Positions 34,566-44,415 of a stretch of DNA of 64,000 nt are shown piece by piece. Location of the stretch: positions 1 to 64,000 of the forward strand of contig JANQHI010000052.1 in the NCBI GenBank assembly GCA_028282705.1, in the 5' to 3' direction. The notes beneath the pieces were generated by a model. That model was not told the DNA's origin, ran no database searches, and was given only the letters and a program-made list of their open reading frames with translations. Source of the DNA: Prolixibacteraceae bacterium (GTDB taxonomy: Bacteria > Bacteroidota > Bacteroidia > Bacteroidales > Prolixibacteraceae). The translations under genes were made by a program, and so were the position numbers. How positions within the stretch are numbered: the stretch's first letter is position 1; every line of letters starts with the position of its first letter.

Positions 34566-35096
34566 TTAATTATTATTTCTAAGTTTTTTTAATGCATCCC
34601 AGCGTTCATCTGTTTTTTCTTCTTCATCAGAATGCGACAATTTTTCAATCCTTTCCAACATTTCAGGCTCACATGTACTATTTCCTTCCTGGCCATCAGG
34701 ATGGATGTGCTTTACAGGTAAGCTTAATACTGAAAATTCATACAATAACTGAGCTATATTAATTTGATGCTCTTCAGGAGGGACCCAGAAAATTTCATCA
34801 CTGTTTTCATTCCTTCCTTCTCCAAATTTTACAAAAACCTTTGATTGACCTGAAACTGGTTGGACATATTTCTCAAGGCACCTGTCACAAACGAGTTCAA
34901 CCACCCCCTCTAATATGAATGTTAAACTGAGTAATGAACTCCTTTTCTCAAAAAGCACCTTTGCCTCAATATCTGCTTCTTCAATAAGGCTTCCTTCAAA
35001 TAGCTCAAAGAACTGTGCACCAATTTTATATTTAAATTCATGCAATCCCTCTTTTAGCCCCTTGTAAGCAATATCATATGTTGATAATTTACCCAC
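34566..35096 (-). CDS. DUF177 (YceD-type) protein
   Basis: DUF177 proteins sit next to rpmF in most bacteria and are linked to 23S rRNA accumulation. The protein shows the central cysteine pair LVCDRCLE and the C-terminal acidic DERWDALKKL typical of the family. No ATG fits the N-terminus; GTG at 35096 gives MGKLSTYDIAYKGL, the expected start, and a TTG at 35117 would add seven residues. It is co-transcribed with rpmF. Confidence 0.85.
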   Translation of the reverse strand: MGKLSTYDIAYKGLKEGLHEFKYKIGAQFFELFEGSLIEEADIEAKVLFEKRSSLLSLTFILEGVVELVCDRCLEKYVQPVSGQSKVFVKFGEGRNENSDEIFWVPPEEHQINIAQLLYEFSVLSLPVKHIHPDGQEGNSTCEPEMLERIEKLSHSDEEEKTDERWDALKKLRNNN

Positions 35097-35189
35097 GGTT
35101 TTAAAAAAGTGATGCAAAAGTATAAATTTTTATTATAATGGCTAAAATTATCCTTGAAAAAATAAGTGGTTGATGCAGAATACTTTTAT

Positions 35190-36344
35190 TTACCTTGTTT
35201 TTTTAAGTATAATCCTGAATGTTGTCCCTTTGTTTACTTCACTACTCTTAATAAATATTTTACCCTTGTGATAATTTTCAATGATGCGTTTGGCAAGAGA
35301 CAGGCCTAGCCCCCAACCTCTTTTCTTTGTGGAATAACCTGGTTGGAAAATCGTTTTGTGTTGTGATTTAGGGATACCTTTCCCTGTATCAGTAAGGTCA
35401 ACAATTACATTTTCATCCTTTTCTTTCACTGAAATATTGATTTTACCTGAATTATCCATTGCATCAATAGCATTTTTACTCAAATTTTCAATTACCCATG
35501 AGAACAAAGCTGAATTCAGGGGGACAGTTGTTTTTGCTGATTGGTCAAAATGAGTTTCAAACCTCACTTTCCCTGATGAACGTTTCTTCAAGTATTCAAC
35601 TGTAGCTAAAATAACCTCGCCAACATTGGTTTGAAGCAACTCAGGGTTAGACCCTATCTTTGAAAACCTTTCTGCTATTTTTTCCAGGCGTTGGGTATCA
35701 TTTTCAAACTCTTTTACTAATGATGGGTCTATGTCTTTCATTTTCAACAACTCAATCCATGCCATTAGTGAAGAAATGGGTGTGCCTAACTGATGTGCAG
35801 TTTCTTTTGACATACCCACCCAAACCTGGTTTTGCTCTGCTTTTCGCGAAGTATGGAAAGCATAATAGGCAAATCCTATGAACAAAAAAATTACTATCAG
35901 CTGTGCAATTGGGAAGAACCTTAAATTTCTCAATAAATAAGATTCCCTATAATATAGATATTGCTTGATGCCCCCTCCAAGATCTATTTCAATGGGGTCG
36001 CCATTTCTTTTCATTTTTTCAAGTTCTTTTTGCAATACTACTTCTTTCCTATTTTCCTTATACTTGATATTCCGATCTTGCCTAATTTCACCATTCTCTT
36101 CTACAATTACAGGAATTGTTGTATTATCCCCAATAATCTGGTAAATTAGGGTAAGGATAATGCCAGATTCCACATCAGATGAGATTATCCTGGTGGCTTC
36201 TGCCCATTGTTCCACCTTTTTTTGCTCTTCTTCGGCCATTTTGTTAGTAAGCCAGTTGGTATACATAAGGGAGGCTGTCCCTATTAATATTGCTGCTAGC
36301 AGAAGGAGAATTTTCCATCGCTTTTTTTTAAGATAGATGTCCAA
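35190..36344 (-). CDS. Membrane sensor histidine kinase
   Basis: Two membrane helices (about residues 11-30 and 143-163) frame an extracytoplasmic sensor of about 115 residues. The kinase core follows, with the H-box SKETAHQLGTPISSL (His184), N-box ENLSKNAIDAMD, G1 DTGKGIP and G2 GWGLGLSLAKRI. No PAS or HAMP domain is seen. There is no response regulator next to it, so it is an orphan here. The start is a TTG at 36344, as no ATG fits. It lies between the DUF177 gene and dxs, all leftward. Confidence 0.9.
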   Translation of the reverse strand: MDIYLKKKRWKILLLLAAILIGTASLMYTNWLTNKMAEEEQKKVEQWAEATRIISSDVESGIILTLIYQIIGDNTTIPVIVEENGEIRQDRNIKYKENRKEVVLQKELEKMKRNGDPIEIDLGGGIKQYLYYRESYLLRNLRFFPIAQLIVIFLFIGFAYYAFHTSRKAEQNQVWVGMSKETAHQLGTPISSLMAWIELLKMKDIDPSLVKEFENDTQRLEKIAERFSKIGSNPELLQTNVGEVILATVEYLKKRSSGKVRFETHFDQSAKTTVPLNSALFSWVIENLSKNAIDAMDNSGKINISVKEKDENVIVDLTDTGKGIPKSQHKTIFQPGYSTKKRGWGLGLSLAKRIIENYHKGKIFIKSSEVNKGTTFRIILKKTR

Positions 36345-36398
36345 TTTATACAGTTTTTAGTTTGGTATAGGAACAAGAACGCAAAAAAGGTGAAAAAA

Positions 36399-38303
36399 TT
36401 ATGTTTCAAGCAATTCTTTTACAGCACTATAAATCCCTTTTGCATCATAGCCACATTCTTTATAAAGCTCTTCAGGTGTGCCTTGCTCAATAAACCTGTC
36501 AGGAATCCCCAAAACCTTCAACTTTGCTGAATACTTGTTTCCTGTTAAAAATTCAGCCACTGCACTACCAAATCCCCCCTTAATTGTACCATCCTCAACA
36601 GTAATTATTTTAGTGTGTGCGGCAAACACCTGGTGTAAGATTCCCTCATCAATTGGTTTAAGGAAACGCATATCATAATGGGCTGCTTCAATGCCTTCTT
36701 TTTTAAGTTTTTTAACCACCCTTTGGGCAAATATGCCAGGTTTCCCAATGGTCAGGATAGCCATCTCTTTCCCTTCAGAAAGCATCCTTCCTTTGCCAAC
36801 TTCAAGTTTTTCAAATGGTTTTTTCCAATCCCTATATATCCCACACCCTCTTGGGTACCTGATTGAAAAAGGTCCCATGCCTTCAAGCTGTGCAGTGTAC
36901 ATCAAATTGCGTAATTCAACCTCATCCATGGGCGAAGAAACAATCATATTAGGGATGTTCCTCATGTAGGCTAAATCAAAAGCTCCATGATGTGTTGCCC
37001 CATCTTCTCCAACCAAGCCTCCACGGTCAAGGCAGAAAACCACTTGCAGGTTTTGTATAGCTACATCATGTATAACCTGGTCATAAGCACGTTGCATAAA
37101 TGTGGAATAAATATTACAAAATGGCAGTAATCCTTGTTTTGCCAACCCAGCAGAAAAAGTTACTGCATGTTGTTCTGCAATTCCTACATCAAATGAACGC
37201 TCAGGCATTTTTTCCATCATCACGTTTAGAGAACAACCTGATGGCATAGCAGGGGTTATACCTACTATTTTCTCATTCTGTTCGGCCAACTCAACAATGG
37301 TTTCGCCAAATACATTCTGGAATTTTGGGGCTTTTTCAATGGCACATTCACAACCTAATATTTCTCCTGTATTTTTATCAAATTTACCAGGGGCATGCCA
37401 TTGGGTTTGGTTTTGCTCTGCATGTTTAAAGCCTTTCCCCTTTTTAGTTTTAATATGAAGTATTTTAGGCCCTGGTATATCTTTTAAGTCTTCTAACACT
37501 TTCGCCAGGTATATTACATCATGCCCATCAACAGGGCCAAAATAACGGAAATTGAAAGCCTCAAACAGGTTGTTTTGTTTTAGCAGGAAGTTTTTTAAGG
37601 CATGTTGGTTTTTCTGTAAAAACCTCCTTGTTTTATGCCCAATGCCATCCATTTTTCCTAACCCATCCCATACATCTGTTTTTAAACGGTTGTAGGTTTG
37701 TGATTTTGAGATATTTAGTAAATACTGGCTAAACCCGCCCACGCTTGGGTCAATAGCCATGTTATTATCATTTAATATAACCAGTAAATTTGATTTTTCA
37801 ACACCTGCATGGTTAAGCCCTTCAAATGCCATTCCCCCAGTCATTGCCCCATCACCAATTACAGCAACAATTTTTCGGTCAGGTTCATTTTTCAACTTGC
37901 TTGCTAAAGCCATTCCTAAGGCAGCAGAAATTGATGTAGAAGAATGTCCTACCCCAAAGGAGTCATACTCACTTTCTGTAATTTTTGGGAAACCACTTAT
38001 CCCATTATATTTCCTGTTTGTGTGAAAAACATTTCTCCTGCCAGTAATAATTTTATGTGCATAAGCCTGATGCCCAACATCCCAAATCAACTGGTCATAA
38101 GGAGTATTCAGCACATAATGAAGTGCCACGGTAAGCTCAACCACACCAAGGCTTGCCCCAAAGTGCCCAGGGTTTTCTGAGACAGCATCAATAATGAACT
38201 CCCTCAATTCTGTACATAAACCAGGAAGGGCTTCTAATGACAATTCCCTTAAGTCAGGAGGGTTGTTTATAGTATCTAAAAGTTTTCCTATCCCTGTTTC
38301 CAT
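36399..38303 (-). CDS. dxs: 1-deoxy-D-xylulose-5-phosphate synthase
   Basis: Dxs makes DXP from pyruvate and glyceraldehyde 3-phosphate with thiamine diphosphate, the first step of the MEP isoprenoid pathway. The cofactor-binding stretch is VIGDGAMTGGMAFEGLNHAG with LVILNDNNMAID. FGVGHSSTSISAALG, and the C-terminal transketolase part with DRGGLVGEDGATHHG, are also clear. The length of 634 is normal. Confidence 0.97.
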   Translation of the reverse strand: METGIGKLLDTINNPPDLRELSLEALPGLCTELREFIIDAVSENPGHFGASLGVVELTVALHYVLNTPYDQLIWDVGHQAYAHKIITGRRNVFHTNRKYNGISGFPKITESEYDSFGVGHSSTSISAALGMALASKLKNEPDRKIVAVIGDGAMTGGMAFEGLNHAGVEKSNLLVILNDNNMAIDPSVGGFSQYLLNISKSQTYNRLKTDVWDGLGKMDGIGHKTRRFLQKNQHALKNFLLKQNNLFEAFNFRYFGPVDGHDVIYLAKVLEDLKDIPGPKILHIKTKKGKGFKHAEQNQTQWHAPGKFDKNTGEILGCECAIEKAPKFQNVFGETIVELAEQNEKIVGITPAMPSGCSLNVMMEKMPERSFDVGIAEQHAVTFSAGLAKQGLLPFCNIYSTFMQRAYDQVIHDVAIQNLQVVFCLDRGGLVGEDGATHHGAFDLAYMRNIPNMIVSSPMDEVELRNLMYTAQLEGMGPFSIRYPRGCGIYRDWKKPFEKLEVGKGRMLSEGKEMAILTIGKPGIFAQRVVKKLKKEGIEAAHYDMRFLKPIDEGILHQVFAAHTKIITVEDGTIKGGFGSAVAEFLTGNKYSAKLKVLGIPDRFIEQGTPEELYKECGYDAKGIYSAVKELLET

Positions 38304-38384
38304 TGTTCCTTACAAATCATCTTTCAAAGATAGAACTTATGCCTGATTTTAATGGCAACTTTTATCATTTTCAAAAAAACATGC

Positions 38385-38414
38385 TTTGCCTGTTTCCGAA
38401 AAAAAGTAACTTTA
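38385..38414 (+). promoter_or_regulatory. Promoter of the OmpA-like lipoprotein gene
   Basis: TTTG at 38385-38388 and TAACTTTA at 38407-38414 are separated by 18 bp, close to the Bacteroidota -33/-7 consensus. The ATG follows 20 bp later. Confidence 0.65.
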
Positions 38415-38434
38415 AACATCTAAAAATATAGGTC

Positions 38435-39397
38435 ATGAAAAGAGTAAAACTTCTTATCCTTCTTTTTATTATGTTGCTAGTTTCATCATGTGTTTCAATG
38501 AAACAATACACTGAACTTTCAGAAAAGTTGAATCACAGGGATATGGAAAACCAGCGCCTGAACAAGGAGGTCATGGAGCTTTCAACAAAGAATACTGAAC
38601 TTGAATCAGAAGCCACTGTACTTAAACAAAAAGCGGAAGCCCTTGCTAAAGAAAATGAAGATTTAAAATATAAATTATCCAGGTCTGAAATGCTTCTAAA
38701 AAACCTGGAATATGAAAAGGATGAACTTGTTTCGCAATTAAGTAGTATCCAATCAGGCAGTTCATCAGAAATAAGGAAATTGCTGGAAGAACTCCAAAGT
38801 GCCAGAAGTGGATTAACAAACAGGGAAGACAAACTATTAGCAGCAGAAAAAGAACTGGAAGATAAACAATCAAGGCTTCTGGAGCTTGAAGAAATTTTAA
38901 AACAAAAAGAGCAGGCAGTGAAAGAGCTAAAAGCTAAGGTTACTAATGCATTGACAGGTTTCCATAATAATGGGCTAACTGTGTATGAAAAGAATGGGAA
39001 AGTTTATGTTTCATTGGACGAACAGCTTTTGTTTAAAACAGGCCAATGGGCTGTTGACCCAAAAGGGCAAAAAGCTTTGGAAGAGCTTGCCAAAGTATTA
39101 GCTCAAAATAAAGATATTAATGTGATGGTTGAAGGGCACACAGATGATGTACCCATGAAAGGCTCAGGGGCTGTTAAAGACAACTGGGACCTTAGTGTAA
39201 TGAGGGCAACAGCAGTTACCAAAATTCTTACCAAAAACCCACAGGTTAACCCAAAACAGATTACCTCTGCAGGAAGGGGTGAATACCTGCCAGTAGATGC
39301 AAACAATACAATTGAAGCCAGGCAAAAAAACAGGAGGACAGAAATTATCCTTACCCCAAAACTGGATGAGCTGTTAAAAATTATTGAATCAAACTAA
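38435..39397 (+). CDS. OmpA-family lipoprotein with coiled coil
   Basis: A lipoprotein signal with Cys at residue 19 (LLVSSCVSMKQY) is followed by about 150 residues of heptad-rich coiled coil (roughly 25-175). An OmpA C-terminal domain runs about 200-310, with VMVEGHTDDVPM and the peptidoglycan-contacting NWDLSVMRATAV and RRTEIILTP. It probably tethers the outer membrane to peptidoglycan. Its stop is about 10 bp before the start of the TPR membrane protein, and the two are likely co-transcribed from the promoter at 38385. Confidence 0.88.
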   Translation: MKRVKLLILLFIMLLVSSCVSMKQYTELSEKLNHRDMENQRLNKEVMELSTKNTELESEATVLKQKAEALAKENEDLKYKLSRSEMLLKNLEYEKDELVSQLSSIQSGSSSEIRKLLEELQSARSGLTNREDKLLAAEKELEDKQSRLLELEEILKQKEQAVKELKAKVTNALTGFHNNGLTVYEKNGKVYVSLDEQLLFKTGQWAVDPKGQKALEELAKVLAQNKDINVMVEGHTDDVPMKGSGAVKDNWDLSVMRATAVTKILTKNPQVNPKQITSAGRGEYLPVDANNTIEARQKNRRTEIILTPKLDELLKIIESN

Positions 39398-39407
39398 TTT
39401 TTTCAGG

Positions 39408-41348
39408 ATGAAACATTTAAGGAACAAATACCTTCTTTCTTCCATTATTTTGTTGGTAATTACGTTTGGGGCTTACCAACAAGTGCTTTGGAATGAGTTT
39501 GTGGATATTGATGACCCTAAATTAATTTATGAAAACAATGTAGTTTCTGACCCAGACACACCAATTTCTGAATGTTTCAAAAAAAACATATACAACCCAC
39601 ATTACAAACCTTTGACATTTTTAAGCTGGAGGCTTGAATACATGCTTGTCGGGGAAAAACCTTTTTTGTTCCATTTAAACAACCTGCTATTGCACATGGG
39701 GTGTGTTGTCCTGGTATTTTTTATTGGCAGGAAACTGTTTTCAAGATTTTTTGGTGAGGGAAACAAGGTTTTTGCCAGTTCATTCCTATTTGCCTTACTG
39801 TTTGCCTTGCACCCAATGCATGTTGAGTCAGTTGCCTGGGCCACAGAAAGGAAAGATGTTTTATTTTCCTTTTTCTTTTTGTGCAGCTGGCTTGTATATT
39901 TTACCTACCTTGAGAAAAAGAAGTACTTTTTAATGGTACTGGTAGCTGTGCTCTATTTCCTGTCCATGATGTCAAAATCAATGGGGATTACCTTAATAGC
40001 AGTATTGTTTTTAACTGATTTCCTTTACAAAAGGAAATTGGGTTTTAAACTTCTCCTGGAAAAAATACCTGTGATAGTTGTGGCCCTGTTGGCTGCATAT
40101 TTGTTTGGGCTTTTAACTGATTTTGCTTCAAAACACACTGCTGGCCTAACTTTTGTAACAACAGAAGGGCAAGCTTCAAATTATGATACACTAAACCTTT
40201 TTAGCCCATATGTTAGAAGGATAGTGGTTATTTTTTTAAGGTTTACCCTTTGGTTGGCCCATGTTTTTGTACCAATTAAAAGTGCATTGATCTACCCCAA
40301 AAATGACATCCTTGATTTTTTTGGGAAAAGCTTGATTGTGTTCCCAATTCTAATAGCTGCAATTTACTCTTCCATACTGTTTTTCCATAAAAGGATACCT
40401 GCTTTATTTTGGGGCTTGGTATTTTTTGCCATTACCATTTCACCTGCCATAGCCATTTCAGATACTGGTACTGCTGTTTTTTTACCTGACAGGTATTTGT
40501 ATATCCCATTAATGGGGATATTATTTTTTCTGGTGGTTGGTGCAATGAAATTCTACGCTAAATACAAAAAAGCTGTTGTTGCAGCTATGGCTGTTGTATG
40601 CATATGGTATGCCTGGATAACCTTTGATTTGGTGAAAGTTTGGGAAAATACAGGTACCTTGTGGACACGCCCAATTGAACTATACAGCTGCAATGCTGAA
40701 ATAATAAATGCACGTGCCAATTATTACAAAAGCATTGGGGAAAACAACAAATTTATTGAAGATATTAATGCTGCCATTGATTGTGACCCTACTTTGCCTC
40801 AACCTTACTATAACAGAGCAATGCATTATTTCAACCAAAAAGAATTTAAAAAGGCAGTTGATGATTTTAACAGTTTTGTAAAATACAAAACATGGGGGCT
40901 AAATGCTGAAGTTTTTTCAAACAGGGGGGCAGCCCTCTTTTCAATGGGAGAACATGAAAAAGCATTGGCTGACTATGACAAGGCGATTGAACGTGACAGT
41001 ACCTATTTTTTTGTATACAGGAACAGGGCTGTTACTTTAAAAACAATGAATAGGCATGAAGAAGCCATTAAAGATTGGACTACCTGCATTCAATTTCGGC
41101 CAGGAAACTACCAGTTTTATACAGAAAGGGGTATAGCTTATTTTTCTATTTCAAAATTTAAAGATGCTGTTGGTGATTTTACTAAAGCTATTGAGTTAAA
41201 ACCTGAAGATGGAAGCTTGTTCCTGAGAAGGTCATATTGTTACTTCAGGTTAAAAATGATTACTGAGGCTAAACAAGATGCAAATAAATCCAAAGAATTA
41301 GGGCACAATGTCCGCCCAGATTACTTTTCAGCTTTAAACAGGATGTAA
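39408..41348 (+). CDS. Polytopic membrane protein with C-terminal TPR repeats
   Basis: The first 400 residues hold about ten hydrophobic helices with a DDP-type loop after the first one (VDIDDPKL) and an FALHPMHVESVAWATERKDV motif. This is the hallmark of TMTC-like, GT-C-fold protein O-mannosyltransferase relatives. About six tetratricopeptide repeats follow (residues about 430-640, e.g. PQPYYNRAMHYFNQKEFKKA). It may transfer sugars to exported proteins or act as a scaffold; this is inference from family. The ATG at 39408 was chosen over an upstream start inside the OmpA gene. Its end overlaps the convergent coaX by 15 bp. Confidence 0.75.
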   Translation: MKHLRNKYLLSSIILLVITFGAYQQVLWNEFVDIDDPKLIYENNVVSDPDTPISECFKKNIYNPHYKPLTFLSWRLEYMLVGEKPFLFHLNNLLLHMGCVVLVFFIGRKLFSRFFGEGNKVFASSFLFALLFALHPMHVESVAWATERKDVLFSFFFLCSWLVYFTYLEKKKYFLMVLVAVLYFLSMMSKSMGITLIAVLFLTDFLYKRKLGFKLLLEKIPVIVVALLAAYLFGLLTDFASKHTAGLTFVTTEGQASNYDTLNLFSPYVRRIVVIFLRFTLWLAHVFVPIKSALIYPKNDILDFFGKSLIVFPILIAAIYSSILFFHKRIPALFWGLVFFAITISPAIAISDTGTAVFLPDRYLYIPLMGILFFLVVGAMKFYAKYKKAVVAAMAVVCIWYAWITFDLVKVWENTGTLWTRPIELYSCNAEIINARANYYKSIGENNKFIEDINAAIDCDPTLPQPYYNRAMHYFNQKEFKKAVDDFNSFVKYKTWGLNAEVFSNRGAALFSMGEHEKALADYDKAIERDSTYFFVYRNRAVTLKTMNRHEEAIKDWTTCIQFRPGNYQFYTERGIAYFSISKFKDAVGDFTKAIELKPEDGSLFLRRSYCYFRLKMITEAKQDANKSKELGHNVRPDYFSALNRM

Positions 41349-42104
41349 TAACCCATTGACAATTTGAAGGCCATTTAGGGTCAATAAGGGTTCCATATGG
41401 TTTATACTATTTGTCATTGGAGCAATTTTTTTGCCTAAGCCCCCTGTTGCTACCACAGTTAAATAGCCTCCCAGTTCTTCCCTTGTTTTTTCAATAATGG
41501 AATCAACCAACCCACAATACCCTATTACCACCCCTGACTGGATGGCATGGACAGTATTATCTCCCAACACAGAAGGAGGGGTATCAAGTTGTACATAAGG
41601 AAGTTGGGCTGTATTGCTTGCCAAGGCATGAATTGCAGTTTTTAACCCTGGGGCTATGGCCACGCCCAGTATTTCAGCATTATTCCCAATAGTAGTAAAA
41701 GTAAGGGCTGTACCAAAATCAATAACCATGGTATTTTTCCCAAACTTGGTAAATGCAGCCACTGAGTTAGCTACAAGGTCAGTGCCAATTTGGTTGGGGT
41801 TGAGCACTTTAACAGGAAGTAAATTATATATTGATGCTTCAAGCAATGCAGGTTGTTTTGAAAACAGGTTTGCCAGCATTTCCATAAAAGGGTTTACCAA
41901 TGTGGGTACTACACTGCATATAATTATACCTTCTACCTGTTTTACCCCACCATCTTCATTGGATACTAATGACCTGAAAATAACCTCATATTCATCTGCG
42001 GTTTTATCAGGATCAGTTTGTATGCGCCAATGATTTACCCATTCCCCTGAATCATAAAGCCCAAAAACAATGTTTGAATTTCCTATATCAACAGCCAATA
42101 ACAT
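41334..42104 (-). CDS. coaX: Type III pantothenate kinase
   Basis: CoaX phosphorylates pantothenate in the first step of CoA synthesis and is not related to CoaA. The signatures are LLAVDIGNSNIVFGLY (phosphate-binding), NQIGTDLVANSVAAF, VIDFGTALTFTT and ATGGLGKKIAP. The length of 256 is normal. It complements panC and panD at 12-13 kb in the same pathway. The last 15 bp overlap the convergent TPR protein gene. Confidence 0.95.
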   Translation of the reverse strand: MLLAVDIGNSNIVFGLYDSGEWVNHWRIQTDPDKTADEYEVIFRSLVSNEDGGVKQVEGIIICSVVPTLVNPFMEMLANLFSKQPALLEASIYNLLPVKVLNPNQIGTDLVANSVAAFTKFGKNTMVIDFGTALTFTTIGNNAEILGVAIAPGLKTAIHALASNTAQLPYVQLDTPPSVLGDNTVHAIQSGVVIGYCGLVDSIIEKTREELGGYLTVVATGGLGKKIAPMTNSINHMEPLLTLNGLQIVNGLLHPV

Positions 42105-42212
42105 AACTTTGCCCTCCTTTTTAAGCTAATTTAATCAGGAATATTAAAACATACTACCTTTCTGCAATAAAATTAACATACTTTGGTTATTTAATGAAAA
42201 GGGGTGGTTTGA

Positions 42213-42242
42213 TTGATTAATTAAAAAAATATAGTAAATTTA
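42213..42242 (+). promoter_or_regulatory. Possible promoter of the pseudo-receiver gene
   Basis: TTG at 42213-42215 and TAAATTTA at 42235-42242 are 19 bp apart, a fair match to the -33/-7 pattern. The ATG follows at 42273. Confidence 0.5.
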
Positions 42243-42272
42243 TCCGTCCTCAATTTAATAAAAGGCAGGCCT

Positions 42273-42803
42273 ATGTTGAATACCAAAAATCCATTAATTT
42301 ATGTGGTTATTGAAAGTACAATTTACAATAACCTGGTTGTTGGTTACCTTAGGTCAAAGAAGTATCAGAATATCAAGTCATTCACTTCTGGCACAGAATG
42401 CTTAAAGCATTTTGATACAGTGCCAGATATTGTTGTACTTAGCTATGCCATGGAGGATATGAATGGGTTTGAAATAATGCGCAAGGTTAAGAAAGGGCAC
42501 CCAGATGTTGATTTTTTCTTTTTAAGTGCCCAAAATGATGTTTCAGTAGCCGTGAGCATTATTAAACAAGGGGCTTATGATTATATTGTAAAGAATGACA
42601 AAGCCCTGAAAAAATTATCGACCTCTATTGAAAATGCCATCATGGCAACCAAGGCTGTAAAGATAAGGAAAGGCTACAAAATCGGGGTAATTGGCTTTTT
42701 TATTATCTTGATCATTATTATCCTGATCATACTTAGTTTATCTATTTTCTTCCCTGATGATTTTAGCTTCCAGCTTGGGATGATAAATGGCCTTTGGGGG
42801 TAA
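42273..42803 (+). CDS. Membrane-tethered pseudo-receiver protein
   Basis: Residues 5-125 have the response-regulator receiver fold, with the signalling Ser85 (FFLSAQND) and conserved Lys107 (YDYIVKND). The phospho-accepting aspartate is replaced by Ser57 (DIVVLSYAMEDMNG), and the acidic pair at the N-terminus is reduced to one Glu (VIES). A single membrane helix follows (about 137-160) with a short tail outside. Classical phosphorelay is therefore unlikely. It probably binds a partner constitutively at the inner membrane. No kinase is adjacent; a POT-like transporter gene follows 85 bp later. Confidence 0.8.
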   Translation: MLNTKNPLIYVVIESTIYNNLVVGYLRSKKYQNIKSFTSGTECLKHFDTVPDIVVLSYAMEDMNGFEIMRKVKKGHPDVDFFFLSAQNDVSVAVSIIKQGAYDYIVKNDKALKKLSTSIENAIMATKAVKIRKGYKIGVIGFFIILIIIILIILSLSIFFPDDFSFQLGMINGLWG

Positions 42804-42888
42804 AAACCCAATTTATCAATGTTAATATTTTTGAAGAAAGAACCTCCTATACCCATTTTTATTACCTTAGGGGCTTTTGAATTTTTTA

Positions 42889-44340
42889 ATGAATAACATG
42901 GGTTTAATAGGGATATTTAAGAAATACAACAGGAATTTTTGGGCATCAAATATAATTGAACTTTTTGAAAGATGGGCATGGTATGGATTTTACCTGGCTT
43001 TTGCCCTTTATTTGGTGAATTCAAAAGATACAGGTGCCCTGGGGTTTTCACAAGCCCAAAAAGGTATTATCATGGGTACAGGCTCTATGTTGTTATACTT
43101 TCTACCTGTAATTACTGGTTCCATAGCAGACAAAGTAGGATATAAAAGGATTCTCTTCCTATCCTTTATAATGTATATCAGTGGGTTTTATATGATCAAT
43201 ACCTTTGATAGTTTTGGCTGGATGTTTTTTGCATTTATCTGGACCTGTGTTGGTGGGGCACTATTTAAGCCCATTATCTCTGCTATGATAGCCAGGACAA
43301 CTGATGATGAAACTGCATCAATTGGCTTTGGTATCTTTTATATGATGGTGAATGTAGGTGGCTTTATAGGTCCTTTTATTGCAGGGGCTTTGATGAATAA
43401 AAGTTGGGATTTTGTCTTTTATATGTCCATTGGCGCCATAGCTGTGAATGTGTTGATAACCCTGTTGTTTTTCCGTGACCCTATCAAAAAAGATGATGAT
43501 AATTCCCTGATCAGCAGCATTGCTAAAGCTTTTACCAACATCTGGATTACATTGCAAAATTGGAAGTACTTGCTTTTCCTGATCATTATGTCTCTTTTCT
43601 GGACAGCTTTTAACCAGCTATATTATTCATTCCCTGTTTTTATTGACCAATGGATTGATACCACTGTGGTGTATGATGGGCTGCATTCTATATGGCCATG
43701 GCTTGCACAAACCATTGGCAAAAATGGTGAAATTACGGCTGTAAGCATGTCAAGCATGGATTCTTTCTTTATTATTGTTTTCCAAATCCTTGTTTCAGCT
43801 TTTGTGATGCGTTTCCGCCCATTGGCAGCTATGATGGGAGGGATACTTATATTAGCAGGAGGGCTTGGGTTGATGTTCTCAAACCAAAATGGATGGCTGA
43901 TCCTGTTGGGTATCCTCATTTTCTCATTGGGGGAAATGGCTAGTTCCCCAAAATTTACAGAATATGTTGGGCGCATTGCCCCTGCTGATCAAAAGGCATT
44001 ATACATGGGAACTTCATTCCTTCCAATAGCTGCAGCCCACCAATTGGCAGGATGGTTATCAGGTGATATTTATGAAAGCATCTCTGATAAAGTTTTCCTG
44101 GTAAAAAAGGAAATTATACAAAGAGGATTATCAATCCCTGAAATTTCAGAAACCTTTACAAAGAATGATTACCTGAATGAAGCAGCTTCACAAATGGGTA
44201 TGTCACAAGACCAAATGACCTTATTTATCTGGCAAAATTACCACCCATCTAATGTGTGGATGCTTTTCTCAGGGATTGCTGTTTCTGCTGTAGTGTTTTT
44301 ATGGTTGTATGATAGGTTTGTTTTGGGGAGGAGTAGGTAA
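42889..44340 (+). CDS. POT/MFS-type transporter
   Basis: The 483-residue protein has about 12 membrane helices. The first carries ELFERWAWYGFYLAF, matching the ExxERFxxYG motif of proton-coupled oligopeptide transporters, and the loop DKVGYKRILFLS matches the MFS A-motif. An extended loop around residue 270 (VYDGLHSIWPWLA) is unusual. Peptides are the likely substrates, but related members carry other solutes. The ATG at 42889 was preferred over a TTG four codons upstream. Confidence 0.8.
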   Translation: MNNMGLIGIFKKYNRNFWASNIIELFERWAWYGFYLAFALYLVNSKDTGALGFSQAQKGIIMGTGSMLLYFLPVITGSIADKVGYKRILFLSFIMYISGFYMINTFDSFGWMFFAFIWTCVGGALFKPIISAMIARTTDDETASIGFGIFYMMVNVGGFIGPFIAGALMNKSWDFVFYMSIGAIAVNVLITLLFFRDPIKKDDDNSLISSIAKAFTNIWITLQNWKYLLFLIIMSLFWTAFNQLYYSFPVFIDQWIDTTVVYDGLHSIWPWLAQTIGKNGEITAVSMSSMDSFFIIVFQILVSAFVMRFRPLAAMMGGILILAGGLGLMFSNQNGWLILLGILIFSLGEMASSPKFTEYVGRIAPADQKALYMGTSFLPIAAAHQLAGWLSGDIYESISDKVFLVKKEIIQRGLSIPEISETFTKNDYLNEAASQMGMSQDQMTLFIWQNYHPSNVWMLFSGIAVSAVVFLWLYDRFVLGRSR

Positions 44341-44391
44341 CTATGTAATAAGGATTTATGTGTTGGTCTTAAAGAATTTAATTAATTTCGT

Positions 44392-44399
44392 TAACTTTG
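44392..44399 (+). promoter_or_regulatory. -7 element upstream of the PIN toxin-antitoxin pair
   Basis: TAACTTTG matches the Bacteroidota -7 consensus exactly, 17 bp before the antitoxin GTG. No good -33 element is found at the usual spacing. Confidence 0.4.
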
Positions 44400-44415
44400 C
44401 GTAAAAGATATTGTC

